A stretch of 64,000 bases of DNA from Spirosoma profusum (GTDB lineage Bacteria; Bacteroidota; Bacteroidia; Cytophagales; Spirosomataceae), in the NCBI RefSeq assembly GCF_014699005.1, contig NZ_JACWZY010000001.1, forward strand, positions 62,001 through 126,000, written 5' to 3'. A program made the position numbers and the translations under genes. The notes below the pieces were generated by a model. That model ran no database searches. It was given only the letters and a program-made list of their open reading frames with translations, and was not told where the DNA came from. This document shows, in pieces, positions 17,373 to 25,362 of this stretch (position 1 is its first letter; each line of letters starts with the position of its first letter).

Positions 17373-18851
17373 ATGCAACTCAAAAATCTTTTCTATAAAA
17401 TTCCGCTGCTTGCTACCTCTGGTAGCATGGATACCGACGTAACGGAACTAACGATGGACTCGCGTCGGGCGGGGCTGGGCAGTTTGTTCATTGCAGTACG
17501 TGGTACGATTGCCGATGGACACAGTTTCATTGAAAAAGCTATTCAAAATGGGGCGACTGCTGTTCTCTGCGAAGAATTTCCGACTGAGTTAAATCCGTCG
17601 GTTGCTTATGTGCGCGTGCAGGATTCGGCCCGAACGATGGGGCTGGCAGCCGCTAATTTCTACGAACAGCCTTCCCGTAAACTCAAGTTGATTGGCGTAA
17701 CGGGCACCAATGGCAAAACATCGGTTGCTACGTTGTTATTCCGCTTGTTTCGTCAATTGGGATACCGTTGTGGCCTCTTGTCGACGGTTCAGAATCAGAT
17801 TGACGAAGAGGTAATTCCGGCGACGCACACCACGCCTGATGCTATTTCCATCAACCAGTTGCTGACCAAGATGCTGACGCACGGTTGTACGCATGTATTT
17901 ATGGAGGTCAGTTCGCACGCGGTGGTGCAGGAACGTATCGCCGGTCTTACGTTTGCCGGGGCGATTTTCACGAACATCACCCACGATCACCTTGATTTTC
18001 ATGGTACGTTCGATAATTACATCCGGGCAAAAAAAGGCTTTTTCGATCAGCTTCCGGCCACGGCCTTTGCTCTGACAAACGTAGATGATAAACGAGGCTT
18101 AGTTATGATTCAGAATACGGCTGCCAGAAAAGAAACTTATTCCCTAAAAACACTCGCTACGTTCAAAGGGAAATTGGTTGCGGACGGACTGTTTGGGTTG
18201 CATATGCTAGTCGATGAGCGCGAAGTTTGGTTTAAACTCATTGGTAAATTCAATGCCTATAATTTGCTGAGTGTATATGGAACTGCCGTTCTGCTGGGCG
18301 AAGATTCTACCGAAGTACTAACGCTTTTGTCGGGCATTACGCCCCCGCCGGGCCGGTTTGAGCAGGTGGTTTCGGACGATAAAATCGTTGGTATTGTCGA
18401 CTATGCCCATACGCCTGATGCGCTCCAGAACGTATTGGAAACCATTAATAATTTGCGGCAGGCGAATGACCGGGGCAATCTGCCTCAAGTAATTACGGTA
18501 GTTGGTTGCGGTGGAAATCGCGATGCAGCCAAACGGCCGATCATGGCCGAAATCGCCTGTCGGTTCAGTAATCGAGTCATTCTGACGTCAGATAATCCCC
18601 GTAATGAAGACCCGATGGCGATTCTGGAGCAGATGCAGGCCGGTGTTCCGCCAATCGATTTCAAGAAAACAGTCACTATTGAAGATCGGCACGAAGCCAT
18701 TCGTCAGGCCGTAGCTATGGCGCACCCACACGACATTATTCTGGTTGCCGGAAAGGGCCATGAAACGTATCAGGAAATTAAAGGTGTGAAGTACGATTTC
18801 GATGACCGGGCCGTTTTGCGAAGCACTTTCATAGAACGCGCAAATCATTAA
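17373..18851 (+). CDS. murE: MurE, UDP-MurNAc-tripeptide synthetase (meso-DAP adding)
   Basis: The three Mur ligase domains are in order: N-terminal UDP-binding (about 20-95), central ATPase with G-T-N-G-K-T-S near residue 110, and C-terminal domain (about 330-485). The D-N-P-R-N-E-D motif near residue 408 is the meso-diaminopimelate-specific form, so the peptidoglycan should carry meso-DAP. The 202-bp gap after ftsI suggests an additional promoter. Length is normal. Confidence 0.97.
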   Translation: MQLKNLFYKIPLLATSGSMDTDVTELTMDSRRAGLGSLFIAVRGTIADGHSFIEKAIQNGATAVLCEEFPTELNPSVAYVRVQDSARTMGLAAANFYEQPSRKLKLIGVTGTNGKTSVATLLFRLFRQLGYRCGLLSTVQNQIDEEVIPATHTTPDAISINQLLTKMLTHGCTHVFMEVSSHAVVQERIAGLTFAGAIFTNITHDHLDFHGTFDNYIRAKKGFFDQLPATAFALTNVDDKRGLVMIQNTAARKETYSLKTLATFKGKLVADGLFGLHMLVDEREVWFKLIGKFNAYNLLSVYGTAVLLGEDSTEVLTLLSGITPPPGRFEQVVSDDKIVGIVDYAHTPDALQNVLETINNLRQANDRGNLPQVITVVGCGGNRDAAKRPIMAEIACRFSNRVILTSDNPRNEDPMAILEQMQAGVPPIDFKKTVTIEDRHEAIRQAVAMAHPHDIILVAGKGHETYQEIKGVKYDFDDRAVLRSTFIERANH

Positions 18852-18868
18852 CTTTGGCCTGTAACAAA

Positions 18869-18940
18869 GAGCGAAAGAGTGAAAGAGTGAAAAATGCTCT
18901 CATCAACCTTTCGGTCTTTCACTCTTTCGCTCTTTCACTC
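18869..18940. repeat. Repetitive inverted repeat between murE and mraY
   Basis: The arms 18869-18892 and 18917-18940 match at 22 of 24 positions as reverse complements. Each arm is built of a heptad-like unit (GAAAGAG and variants). The copy of AAAAATGCTCT at 18890-18900 recurs at 18944-18954, where it contains the mraY start codon. Confidence 0.75.
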
Positions 18941-18947
18941 ATTAAAA

Positions 18948-20156
18948 ATGCTCTATTACCTCTTCCAGTTTCTTGACGAACGATATAACATTCCCGGGGC
19001 CGGGGTTTTTCAATACATTTCCTTTCGCGCGTTGGGCGCTGTTGTTACGTCGTTATTCATAGCGGCTGTCTTTGGTCGGCGTATTATTGATACGTTACGG
19101 AATCTCCAAATCGGCGAATCGATACGTGACTTAGGGCTGGAAGGGCAGATGCAGAAGCGCGGTACGCCGACGATGGGCGGCTTTATCATTCTGGCTTCAC
19201 TGCTCGTACCGGCATTGCTGTTTGCCAAACTTTCAAACGTATACGTAGTGCTGGCCCTCGTTTCAACCGTCTGGACGGGGCTTATTGGCTTTCTGGACGA
19301 TTATATTAAGGTGTTTAGGAAGAACAAAGAAGGTCTGCAAGGAAAGTTTAAAGTAGTTGGGCAAGTTGGCTTAGGGCTTATTGTTGGTTTGACACTATAT
19401 TATAATGACTACGTTAAAATTCGCAAATACGCCCCCCGTCGGCTCAATACGTCGGACGTACCGGATGTGTATACGGACATTAAATCGACGCTGACCACTG
19501 TTCCGTTCGTCAAGAACATTGATTTTGATTACAGTACGTTACTTTTCGGCTTTTTACCCGATAGTTACACCTGGATTGTCTACGTAGTGGTTTGCATTTT
19601 TATCATTACGGCGGTTTCGAACGGGGCTAATATTACCGATGGCATTGATGGGCTGGCGGCCGGTACGTCGGTGATTATCGGATTGACACTGGGCGTACTG
19701 GCTTGGTTATCAAGTAACAAAATCGCGTCGCAGTACCTGACGATTATGTACATCCCTAACTCAGGCGAGCTGGTTATTTTCTGCGCTGCTTTTGTAGGTG
19801 CCTGCGTCGGTTTTCTTTGGTATAATTCATATCCGGCTCAGGTGTTTATGGGTGATACCGGTAGCCTGATGTTAGGTGGCGTTATTGCCGTCCTATTTCT
19901 GGCGATACGTAAGGAATTGATGATTCCGCTGGTTTGCGGCATTTTCCTGGCCGAAAACATCTCCGTTATCATGCAGGTGACGTATTTTAAGTACACCAAA
20001 CAGAAATATGGTGAGGGGAAACGGATTTTCCTGATGGCTCCTTTGCACCATCATTTTCAGAAGAAAGGCTATCACGAAGCCAAGCTAGTGACCCGTTTTT
20101 GGATCGTAGGAATTATTCTGGCGGTAATGGCCCTGGCAACTCTTAAACTGCGGTAA
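18948..20156 (+). CDS. mraY: MraY, phospho-MurNAc-pentapeptide transferase (lipid I synthesis)
   Basis: This 402-residue membrane protein has about ten helices and the family's cytoplasmic acidic motifs: L-D-D-Y-I-K (near residue 108), [13 protein letters not shown] near 225, and a late P-L-H-H-H-F histidine motif near residue 365. It transfers phospho-MurNAc-pentapeptide to undecaprenyl phosphate. The ATG at 18948 was chosen over an upstream in-frame ATG (18894) because the upstream stretch is the translated inverted repeat and adds no family sequence. The insert of about 45 residues around 155-205 is usual for Bacteroidota MraY. Confidence 0.96.
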   Translation: MLYYLFQFLDERYNIPGAGVFQYISFRALGAVVTSLFIAAVFGRRIIDTLRNLQIGESIRDLGLEGQMQKRGTPTMGGFIILASLLVPALLFAKLSNVYVVLALVSTVWTGLIGFLDDYIKVFRKNKEGLQGKFKVVGQVGLGLIVGLTLYYNDYVKIRKYAPRRLNTSDVPDVYTDIKSTLTTVPFVKNIDFDYSTLLFGFLPDSYTWIVYVVVCIFIITAVSNGANITDGIDGLAAGTSVIIGLTLGVLAWLSSNKIASQYLTIMYIPNSGELVIFCAAFVGACVGFLWYNSYPAQVFMGDTGSLMLGGVIAVLFLAIRKELMIPLVCGIFLAENISVIMQVTYFKYTKQKYGEGKRIFLMAPLHHHFQKKGYHEAKLVTRFWIVGIILAVMALATLKLR

Positions 20157-20177
20157 AAGGATTTATCGGCATACCCT

Positions 20178-20207
20178 TGTTTTTCAGCCTTATAACGTCT
20201 ATATTTG
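20178..20207 (+). promoter_or_regulatory. Bacteroidota-type promoter for the rplM operon
   Basis: TTG at 20178-20180 and TATATTTG at 20200-20207 are 19 bp apart and match the phylum's -33 TTG and -7 TAnnTTTG elements. It is 21 bp downstream of the mraY stop and 73 bp upstream of the rplM start. Confidence 0.75.
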
Positions 20208-20239
20208 CACTCCCGTTTTGCCAGCGGGAATGCTTTTTT
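20207..20239 (+). terminator. Hairpin with T-run at the mraY/rplM junction
   Basis: GCA-C-TCCCG (20207-20215) pairs with CGGGA-A-TGC (20225-20233) across a 9-nt loop and is followed by six T residues. It could terminate the mraY transcript or act as a leader or attenuator for rplM; it begins within the rplM promoter's -7 element. Confidence 0.6.
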
Positions 20240-20280
20240 ATAGGCAAGTTGTTAGAAATCAACCAATTAGTCTCCATAAA

Positions 20281-20724
20281 GTGAACACACTCAGTTACAA
20301 AACCATCTCTGCTAATAAAGAGACGGCGCAGAAGGAATGGGTTGTGATTGACGCTCAGGGTGCAGTACTCGGTCGGCTGGCCAGTCAGATTGCATTCATG
20401 ATTCGCGGAAAACACAAAACCAACTTCACCCCGCACGTTGATTGCGGAGATAACGTGATTGTCATCAATGCCGAAAAGGTACGCCTGACGGGTAATAAGA
20501 TGACCGACAAAGTTTACGTTCGCCACACGGGCTACCCCGGCGGTCAACGTTTTGCTACGCCCCGGATTCTGCTCGAAAAACACCCCGAGCGGATCATCGA
20601 ACACGCTGTGAAAGGTATGCTGCCTAAAAATCGGCTTGGTCGGCGGTTGTACACCAACCTGTATGTTTATGCTGGTGATCAGCACCCACACGAGGCCCAA
20701 CAACCTAAAGCCGTAAAATTCTAA
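20281..20724 (+). CDS. rplM: 50S ribosomal protein L13
   Basis: The 147-residue product is a full-length L13 with the family stretches G-R-L-A-S-Q, H-T-G-Y-P-G-G and [10 protein letters not shown] chose the GTG at 20281 (V-N-T-L-S-Y-K) because it gives the standard length and N-terminus; the upstream in-frame ATG at 20218 would read through the leader hairpin. L13 is an early-assembly protein of the large subunit. rpsI follows after 6 bp, the classical L13-S9 pair. Confidence 0.96.
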   Translation: MNTLSYKTISANKETAQKEWVVIDAQGAVLGRLASQIAFMIRGKHKTNFTPHVDCGDNVIVINAEKVRLTGNKMTDKVYVRHTGYPGGQRFATPRILLEKHPERIIEHAVKGMLPKNRLGRRLYTNLYVYAGDQHPHEAQQPKAVKF

Positions 20725-20730
20725 GTCATA

Positions 20731-21117
20731 ATGGAACGTATTAATACCATTGGCCGCCGTAAAACAGCAATCTCGCGCATCTATATGTCGGCGGGTAGCG
20801 GAGCCATTTCGGTTAACGGGAAAGATTATAAGCAGTATTTTCCGACCGAAGTTCTTCAAATTATTCTGAATCAGCCGTTCGCAACGGTAAACGGCGTAGG
20901 TGGCTACGACGTAAAGGTAAACGTTCGCGGTGGCGGTGTGGCTGGTCAGGCCGAAGCTACGCGGATGGCTATCGCTCGTGCGCTTGTTGAACTGAATGCC
21001 GAATTCCGTCCTGCTTTGAAAAAAGAAGGCTTCCTGACGCGGGATTCGCGGATGGTAGAACGGAAGAAACCAGGTCGGAAAAAAGCCCGTCGCCGGTTCC
21101 AGTTCTCGAAACGTTAA
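20731..21117 (+). CDS. rpsI: 30S ribosomal protein S9
   Basis: This 128-residue S9 starts with I-G-R-R-K-T-A-I-S-R and ends with the conserved basic tail rich in Lys/Arg and finishing S-K-R, which reaches the ribosomal P site. It lies 6 bp after rplM and should be co-transcribed with it. A 153-bp gap with an imperfect hairpin separates it from rpsB. Confidence 0.98.
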   Translation: MERINTIGRRKTAISRIYMSAGSGAISVNGKDYKQYFPTEVLQIILNQPFATVNGVGGYDVKVNVRGGGVAGQAEATRMAIARALVELNAEFRPALKKEGFLTRDSRMVERKKPGRKKARRRFQFSKR

Positions 21118-21270
21118 TTGGCAGAGGGCATTGGGCCATGGGCGTGGGGGTTTACCCAAAGCCCCAAACCCTTACCCCTATGCATAGTTGTCCAGACTGC
21201 GCTTAGATGATGCCGATGCGCGGTGCTGCGTACTTGTTCATTTAATCATTTTTATTGTTCATTATCAGAA

Positions 21271-22104
21271 ATGGCACAAATCGAATATAAAGAACTCCTC
21301 GACGCGGGTGTGCACTTTGGGCACTTGACCCGTAAGTGGGATCCCCGGATGGCTCCGTATATCTTCATGGAGAAAAACGGCATCCACATTATTGACCTTA
21401 ATAAAACACTGGCTGCTCTGGACGAAGCCTGCAATGCCATAAAAGGGATTGTACGTTCAGGTCGGAAAGTGATGTTCGTAGCAACTAAAAAACAGGCGCA
21501 GGAAATTGTTTCGGAAGAAGCGCGTCGCCTGAAAATGCCCTACGTAACAGATCGTTGGCAGGGTGGTATGTTGACAAACTTCGCTACTATCCGTAAGTCG
21601 CTGAAGAAAATGCAAACGCTGGACAAAATGCTGAAAGACGAGGAGACCGTCAAAAGCATTGCTAAGCGTGAGCGTCTGATTCGGACTCGCGATAAGGAAA
21701 AACTGGAGCGTGTATTAGGCGGTATTGCCGACCTGACTCGCCTGCCAGCTGCTTTGTTCATCGTCGACGTAAAGCGCGAGCACATTGCCGTTGCTGAAGC
21801 ACACCGCCTTGGTATTCCTGTGTTCGCTATGTGCGACACCAATTCGAATCCTGATTCGGTAGAATTCGCTATTCCAGCCAACGATGACGCGTATAAGTCG
21901 ATTTCGCTTATTACGTTAGCTATCGGCAAAGCTATTGAAGAAGGGCTGATGGAGCGGAAGCAGGATAAAGACGATCAGCGTATTCAGGAAGAAGAGGAAG
22001 CCAAACGTAGTGAAGACCTGGCCCAGGCTCGTGCTGAAGGCGAAACTCAACCTGAGGCTGAAGCGGCACCGGCGCCGGTTGCTGAAGACGAGCAAGAAGC
22101 ATAA
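21271..22104 (+). CDS. rpsB: 30S ribosomal protein S2
   Basis: The 277-residue S2 begins M-A-Q-I-E-Y-K-E-L-L-D-A-G-V-H-F-G-H, the typical S2 opening. It carries the family's W-x-G-G-M-L-T-N motif near residue 95. After residue 235 it has an acidic, Ala/Glu/Pro-rich tail, common in Bacteroidota. The ATG at 21271 was preferred to an upstream in-frame ATG (21223), which would add non-conserved residues. tsf follows, as in most bacteria. Confidence 0.97.
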   Translation: MAQIEYKELLDAGVHFGHLTRKWDPRMAPYIFMEKNGIHIIDLNKTLAALDEACNAIKGIVRSGRKVMFVATKKQAQEIVSEEARRLKMPYVTDRWQGGMLTNFATIRKSLKKMQTLDKMLKDEETVKSIAKRERLIRTRDKEKLERVLGGIADLTRLPAALFIVDVKREHIAVAEAHRLGIPVFAMCDTNSNPDSVEFAIPANDDAYKSISLITLAIGKAIEEGLMERKQDKDDQRIQEEEEAKRSEDLAQARAEGETQPEAEAAPAPVAEDEQEA

Positions 22105-22108
22105 AAGA

Positions 22109-22152
22109 AGTTATAAAGTTGTATGGTTAGTTGACGCATAAACTTTATAACT
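22109..22152. repeat. 12-bp perfect inverted repeat after rpsB
   Basis: AGTTATAAAGTT (22109-22120) is exactly complementary to AACTTTATAACT (22141-22152). It starts 4 bp after the rpsB stop and precedes the stronger hairpin at 22182. Confidence 0.6.
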
Positions 22153-22181
22153 CAACAATCATATAACTCTATAACGTCAAA

Positions 22182-22212
22182 AATAGCCCGTAGCCAGCCG
22201 CTATGGGCTATT
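22182..22212 (+). terminator. Strong stem-loop between rpsB and tsf
   Basis: AATAGCCCGTAGC pairs with GCTATGGGCTATT around a 5-nt loop, with one G-U pair. There is no long T-run, so it may attenuate or stabilise rather than end the transcript. S2 leader or attenuator regulation between rpsB and tsf is known in other bacteria; here it is inference. Confidence 0.5.
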
Positions 22213-22299
22213 CTGTAACTGACGAAGCTAAGTGTAAACTCTTTGTTAGGAAACCACAGAATAGAAAACAGAAACTTAACAACTGAAAACTTCACGAAG

Positions 22300-23133
22300 A
22301 TGGCAATTACTGCTGCTGACGTAAACAAGCTTCGGCAAGAGACCGGAGCCGGTATGATGGATTGTAAAAAAGCCCTTACCGAAGCTGATGGTGATTTTGA
22401 AAAAGCAAAAGAAATTCTGCGGAAGCAAGGGCAGAAAATAGCTGACAAACGTGCCGACAACACGACCGCTGAAGGCGTAGTACTGGCACACGTTAGCCCA
22501 GATGGCAAATCAGGCAAAGTAATCGCTTTGGCTTGTGAAACTGAGCCTGTATCGAAAGTAGCGGATTTCCAAAACTTGGCTATGGCTGTTATCAGCACGG
22601 CAGTAGCTACCGACGCTGCGGATAAAGCTACGTTGCTGGCTACGCCACAAGCTGATGGTCGCTCATTGCAGGATCATATTACGGACCTAATGGGTAAAAT
22701 CGGTGAGAAAATCGACGTAGCATCGTTCGAAACCGTATCAGCTGATAAAGTCGTTTCATATATTCACTCGAACGGTAAACTGGGTGTGCTGGTTGGCCTG
22801 ACCAATACTAATGGTTCTGACGTATCGGAAGTTGGTCGGGACGTAGCAATGCAGATTGCGGCTATGAAACCGGTTGCTCTGGATAAAGATGGCGTTGATG
22901 CGACTATCGTACAACGTGAAATCGAAATTGGTAAAGAGCAGGCTCGTCAGGAAGGAAAGCCAGAGGCTATGCTCGAGAAAATTGCAATGGGTAAACTGAA
23001 TAAGTTCTATAAAGAGAATACGCTTCTGAATCAGGAGTTTGTTAAAGACAGTTCACTGACCATTGCGCAACTCCTGGAAAAAACCAGCAAAGGGCTGACC
23101 GTTTCTAGTTTTAAGCGGGTGGCAATTGGTTAA
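22300..23133 (+). CDS. tsf: Elongation factor Ts
   Basis: This 277-residue EF-Ts has the N-terminal UBA-like domain with L-R-Q-E-T-G-A-G-M-M-D-C-K-K-A-L and the T-D-F-V-like core replaced by the family's A-D-F-Q-N-L-A segment near residue 88. It ends with the coiled-coil and C-terminal module. It recycles EF-Tu-GDP. The ATG at 22300 gives the conserved N-terminus; the in-frame ATG at 22243 lies in the leader. All four Asp-Val pairs are written GAC-GTA, which shows the TACGT/ACGTA preference. A terminator follows directly. Confidence 0.97.
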   Translation: MAITAADVNKLRQETGAGMMDCKKALTEADGDFEKAKEILRKQGQKIADKRADNTTAEGVVLAHVSPDGKSGKVIALACETEPVSKVADFQNLAMAVISTAVATDAADKATLLATPQADGRSLQDHITDLMGKIGEKIDVASFETVSADKVVSYIHSNGKLGVLVGLTNTNGSDVSEVGRDVAMQIAAMKPVALDKDGVDATIVQREIEIGKEQARQEGKPEAMLEKIAMGKLNKFYKENTLLNQEFVKDSSLTIAQLLEKTSKGLTVSSFKRVAIG

Positions 23134-23155
23134 TATCCTTATATAATTCTTGTAC

Positions 23156-23184
23156 AAAACCCGGTCTTCTGATCGGGTTTTTTT
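23156..23184 (+). terminator. Intrinsic terminator after tsf
   Basis: AAAACCCG (23156-23163) pairs with CGGGTTTT (23174-23181) around a 10-nt loop and runs into T residues, 23 bp after the tsf stop. Confidence 0.85.
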
Positions 23185-23644
23185 ATGTTTATAATGAAAA
23201 AACAGTTGAAGTATTATCAGTTAAAATAACAGTAATTAATACTTATAATTATTGTATTTTTATTCAATTAACTACTAAATTTATTTGCACCTACATCAAA
23301 AGTACATCAAACCATACTTTCTGATAAAATGCGCAATATATAATGCTGAAATCCAGCCTACTTTGTGCCCCAATTAATTTACCAATTATTGTTAGAACAG
23401 CTGAGAAGATTATCAATTCTGGAATAGTAGCTAAGCAAGAGTTACTGGAAATTATCAATTTCTTTTCAGAATAGATTTTAGCGAATTGGATACACATTTT
23501 ATTGGCAATACAACTCATTATAAGGAGTTATTGAGAGTAATAAAACGCCAGTTCATATGTATCCACCATTTTACTTAACCAAATTGACTACGCTGTAACG
23601 TTACTTTTTTGACTTTTTATGTCTTAATCACCATTACGTGTACT
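23185..23644. other. AT-rich gene-free gap between tsf and the sigma factor
   Basis: About 460 bp of markedly AT-rich sequence contains only short open frames with no protein-like character. It must hold the promoter of the sigma-factor gene, but I could not fix a convincing -33/-7 pair. It marks the break between the ribosomal block and the sigma/channel block. Confidence 0.55.
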
Positions 23645-24250
23645 ATGGAACATACTTCGGACGAGGAATTAGTGAGGCTGTATATCAACACTCAGGAAAA
23701 TAGATACTTTGAGCGGATATATGAACGATACTGTGATAAAGTATACCGGAAATGTCTGTCGTTCATGAAAGACCCGGTTCGGGCAGAGGATTTAACGCAT
23801 GATATTTTTTTAAAACTGGTTGTTAAATTAGGCGGCTTCCGCGAACAATCTAAATTTTCGACCTGGTTGTACTCGATTACCTATAACCACTGCACAGACC
23901 AGTTACGCTCTCCACACTTACGTCGCGAAATATATGTGGATGAAGGTTGGGAACGAATGAATGTCAGTGGTGAAGAAGAGTTGGCCGAAATGGAAGAAAT
24001 GGAGGCCCAACAGCTCGAACGAGCTATTCAGCAGTTAGACCCGGATGAGCAGACGATGCTGCTCATGAAGTATCAGGATGATATCAGCATTCGTGAAATT
24101 GCCGACATTAATGGATTGACTGAAAGCGCGGTGAAAATGCGGCTTAAGCGCTCGCGTGATAAACTCCGCAAATACTACCTGGAAGGGGCTGTATTCTGGC
24201 TCTTGCTGGCCATTAAAGCTGTACTGTCCGCTCGCGATTTTTTCCGATGA
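23645..24250 (+). CDS. ECF-type RNA polymerase sigma factor with hydrophobic C-terminal tail
   Basis: The 201-residue product has sigma-70 region 2 (about 10-85, with F-E-R-I-Y-E-R-Y-C-D-K-V-Y and A-E-D-L-T-H-D-I-F-L-K) and region 4 (about 115-175, with a helix-turn-helix S-I-R-E-I-A-D-I-N-G-L-T-E-S-A-V-K). The last 20 residues form a hydrophobic stretch (A-V-F-W-L-L-L-A-I-K-A-V-L), unusual for a sigma factor, which could bind membrane or an anti-sigma factor. The ATG at 23645 is preferred to an upstream one (23609) because the added residues are not sigma-like. No anti-sigma gene of the usual FecR or zinc-finger type follows; a 64-residue small protein does. Confidence 0.88.
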   Translation: MEHTSDEELVRLYINTQENRYFERIYERYCDKVYRKCLSFMKDPVRAEDLTHDIFLKLVVKLGGFREQSKFSTWLYSITYNHCTDQLRSPHLRREIYVDEGWERMNVSGEEELAEMEEMEAQQLERAIQQLDPDEQTMLLMKYQDDISIREIADINGLTESAVKMRLKRSRDKLRKYYLEGAVFWLLLAIKAVLSARDFFR

Positions 24251-24262
24251 AACTAGTTTGCC

Positions 24263-24457
24263 ATGGATAAGCCGAATCCGTTTAAACTAATTGAGCCAAC
24301 AGACCCTTGCCCTCCGCGTCTGAAAAGGGAGATAGTTTCTGAAATCGATTTGATTCGGAATACTATCACAGTAATAGACGTCTTCATTGGCGACTTATTT
24401 AGTACGGCTTCCGCAATGGCAAATCCACCACACTTACATGAGAAAGAAGAAAAATAG
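24263..24457 (+). CDS. Small conserved-looking protein downstream of the sigma factor
   Basis: This 64-residue protein has no signal peptide or clear membrane helix. The core L-K-R-E-I-V-S-E-I-D-L-I-R-N-T is predicted helical and amphipathic. It starts 12 bp after the sigma factor stop and ends 9 bp before the channel gene, so it belongs to the same transcript. I do not recognise a named family. An anti-sigma-like or accessory role for the sigma factor is a guess from position only. Confidence 0.6.
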   Translation: MDKPNPFKLIEPTDPCPPRLKREIVSEIDLIRNTITVIDVFIGDLFSTASAMANPPHLHEKEEK

Positions 24458-24466
24458 TTTATATGT

Positions 24467-25297
24467 ATGAATCAACTACCCGAATTAACTGAAATAATAA
24501 GGAATACATTTCAAAATCTGATTGATCAGTTTGTTGATTTCGTTCCTCGTTTACTGTTTGCCATTATTATTTTAGCCATTGGTTTTGGTATTGCCCGATT
24601 AATCTCATTTATCGTATTACGGGTGCTGGGGAAAGTAGGTTTTGATAAAATTGGTCATCGCCTGAATGAGATAAAACTTATTAAACAACTAAAGACCGAA
24701 GTCAAGCTTAGCGAAATCCTCGCTAAAGTGCTCTATTACTTTATTCTGCTCGTTTTTGTCAAAGCAGCTACCGAAAAATTGGGTGTTGCGGCCATTACTG
24801 AAATGGTAGCATCGCTGATCCAGTTTATCCCCAAATTGATTGCGGCTGCCATTATGCTTCAGGTGGGTGTACTGCTCTCGGATGGGATACGGTCGGCGGT
24901 TTTAAGCGTTTGTCAGTCGTTTAATATCGCTTCTGCCCGGTTGCTGAGTACCATTGTGTTTGTTTTTTTTCTGATTATTACCATCATCAGCGCACTCGGT
25001 CAGGCGGGAATCAATACGGAATTGCTGGAGTCAAGTTTTAATCTGGTTATTGGCGGAATTATATTCGCTTTTGCAGTTGGATACGGCATGGCTTCCCGCG
25101 ATTTGATGGCGAATATTCTGTCTTCGTTTTATACGAAAAATAAATATAGAGAAGGCCAGATTATCCAGATCGATAACGTGAAAGGCCCAATAGTACGTAT
25201 CGATAACTTATCGATGACAATACAGACTGGTGATACAACGACGGTTCTTCCCCTGCAAACGCTACAAACAAAAAAAGTAGAAGTATTCGATAAATAA
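24467..25297 (+). CDS. MscS-superfamily small mechanosensitive channel (TM_helix-repeat type)
   Basis: About four to five membrane helices (around 25-50, 82-105, 118-140, 160-180 and 195-212) are followed by a short beta domain (215-270), with the pore-like helix G-G-I-I-F-A-F-A-V-G-Y-G near residue 200 and the conserved D-L-M-A-N-I-L-S segment. This is the conserved TM helix (PF05552) type of MscS relative, shorter than E. coli MscS-type MSCs with large cytoplasmic cages. It should release solutes under hypo-osmotic shock. It is co-directional with the sigma factor, the DUF3078 protein and mscL. Confidence 0.82.
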   Translation: MNQLPELTEIIRNTFQNLIDQFVDFVPRLLFAIIILAIGFGIARLISFIVLRVLGKVGFDKIGHRLNEIKLIKQLKTEVKLSEILAKVLYYFILLVFVKAATEKLGVAAITEMVASLIQFIPKLIAAAIMLQVGVLLSDGIRSAVLSVCQSFNIASARLLSTIVFVFFLIITIISALGQAGINTELLESSFNLVIGGIIFAFAVGYGMASRDLMANILSSFYTKNKYREGQIIQIDNVKGPIVRIDNLSMTIQTGDTTTVLPLQTLQTKKVEVFDK

Positions 25298-25362
25298 GCT
25301 TCTTTTAAGGCGCGATTATCAAATAGGTAATCCTTCTTTTACAGCTAAATTTCTATACTTCG

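Noticed and set aside
20143-21159. 338-residue open frame on the minus strand
   Set aside because: It is antisense to rplM and rpsI, both unmistakable; the product has no domain character.
23291-23518. 75-residue minus-strand frame in the AT-rich gap
   Set aside because: Short, AT-driven and without a start context or homology that I recognise.
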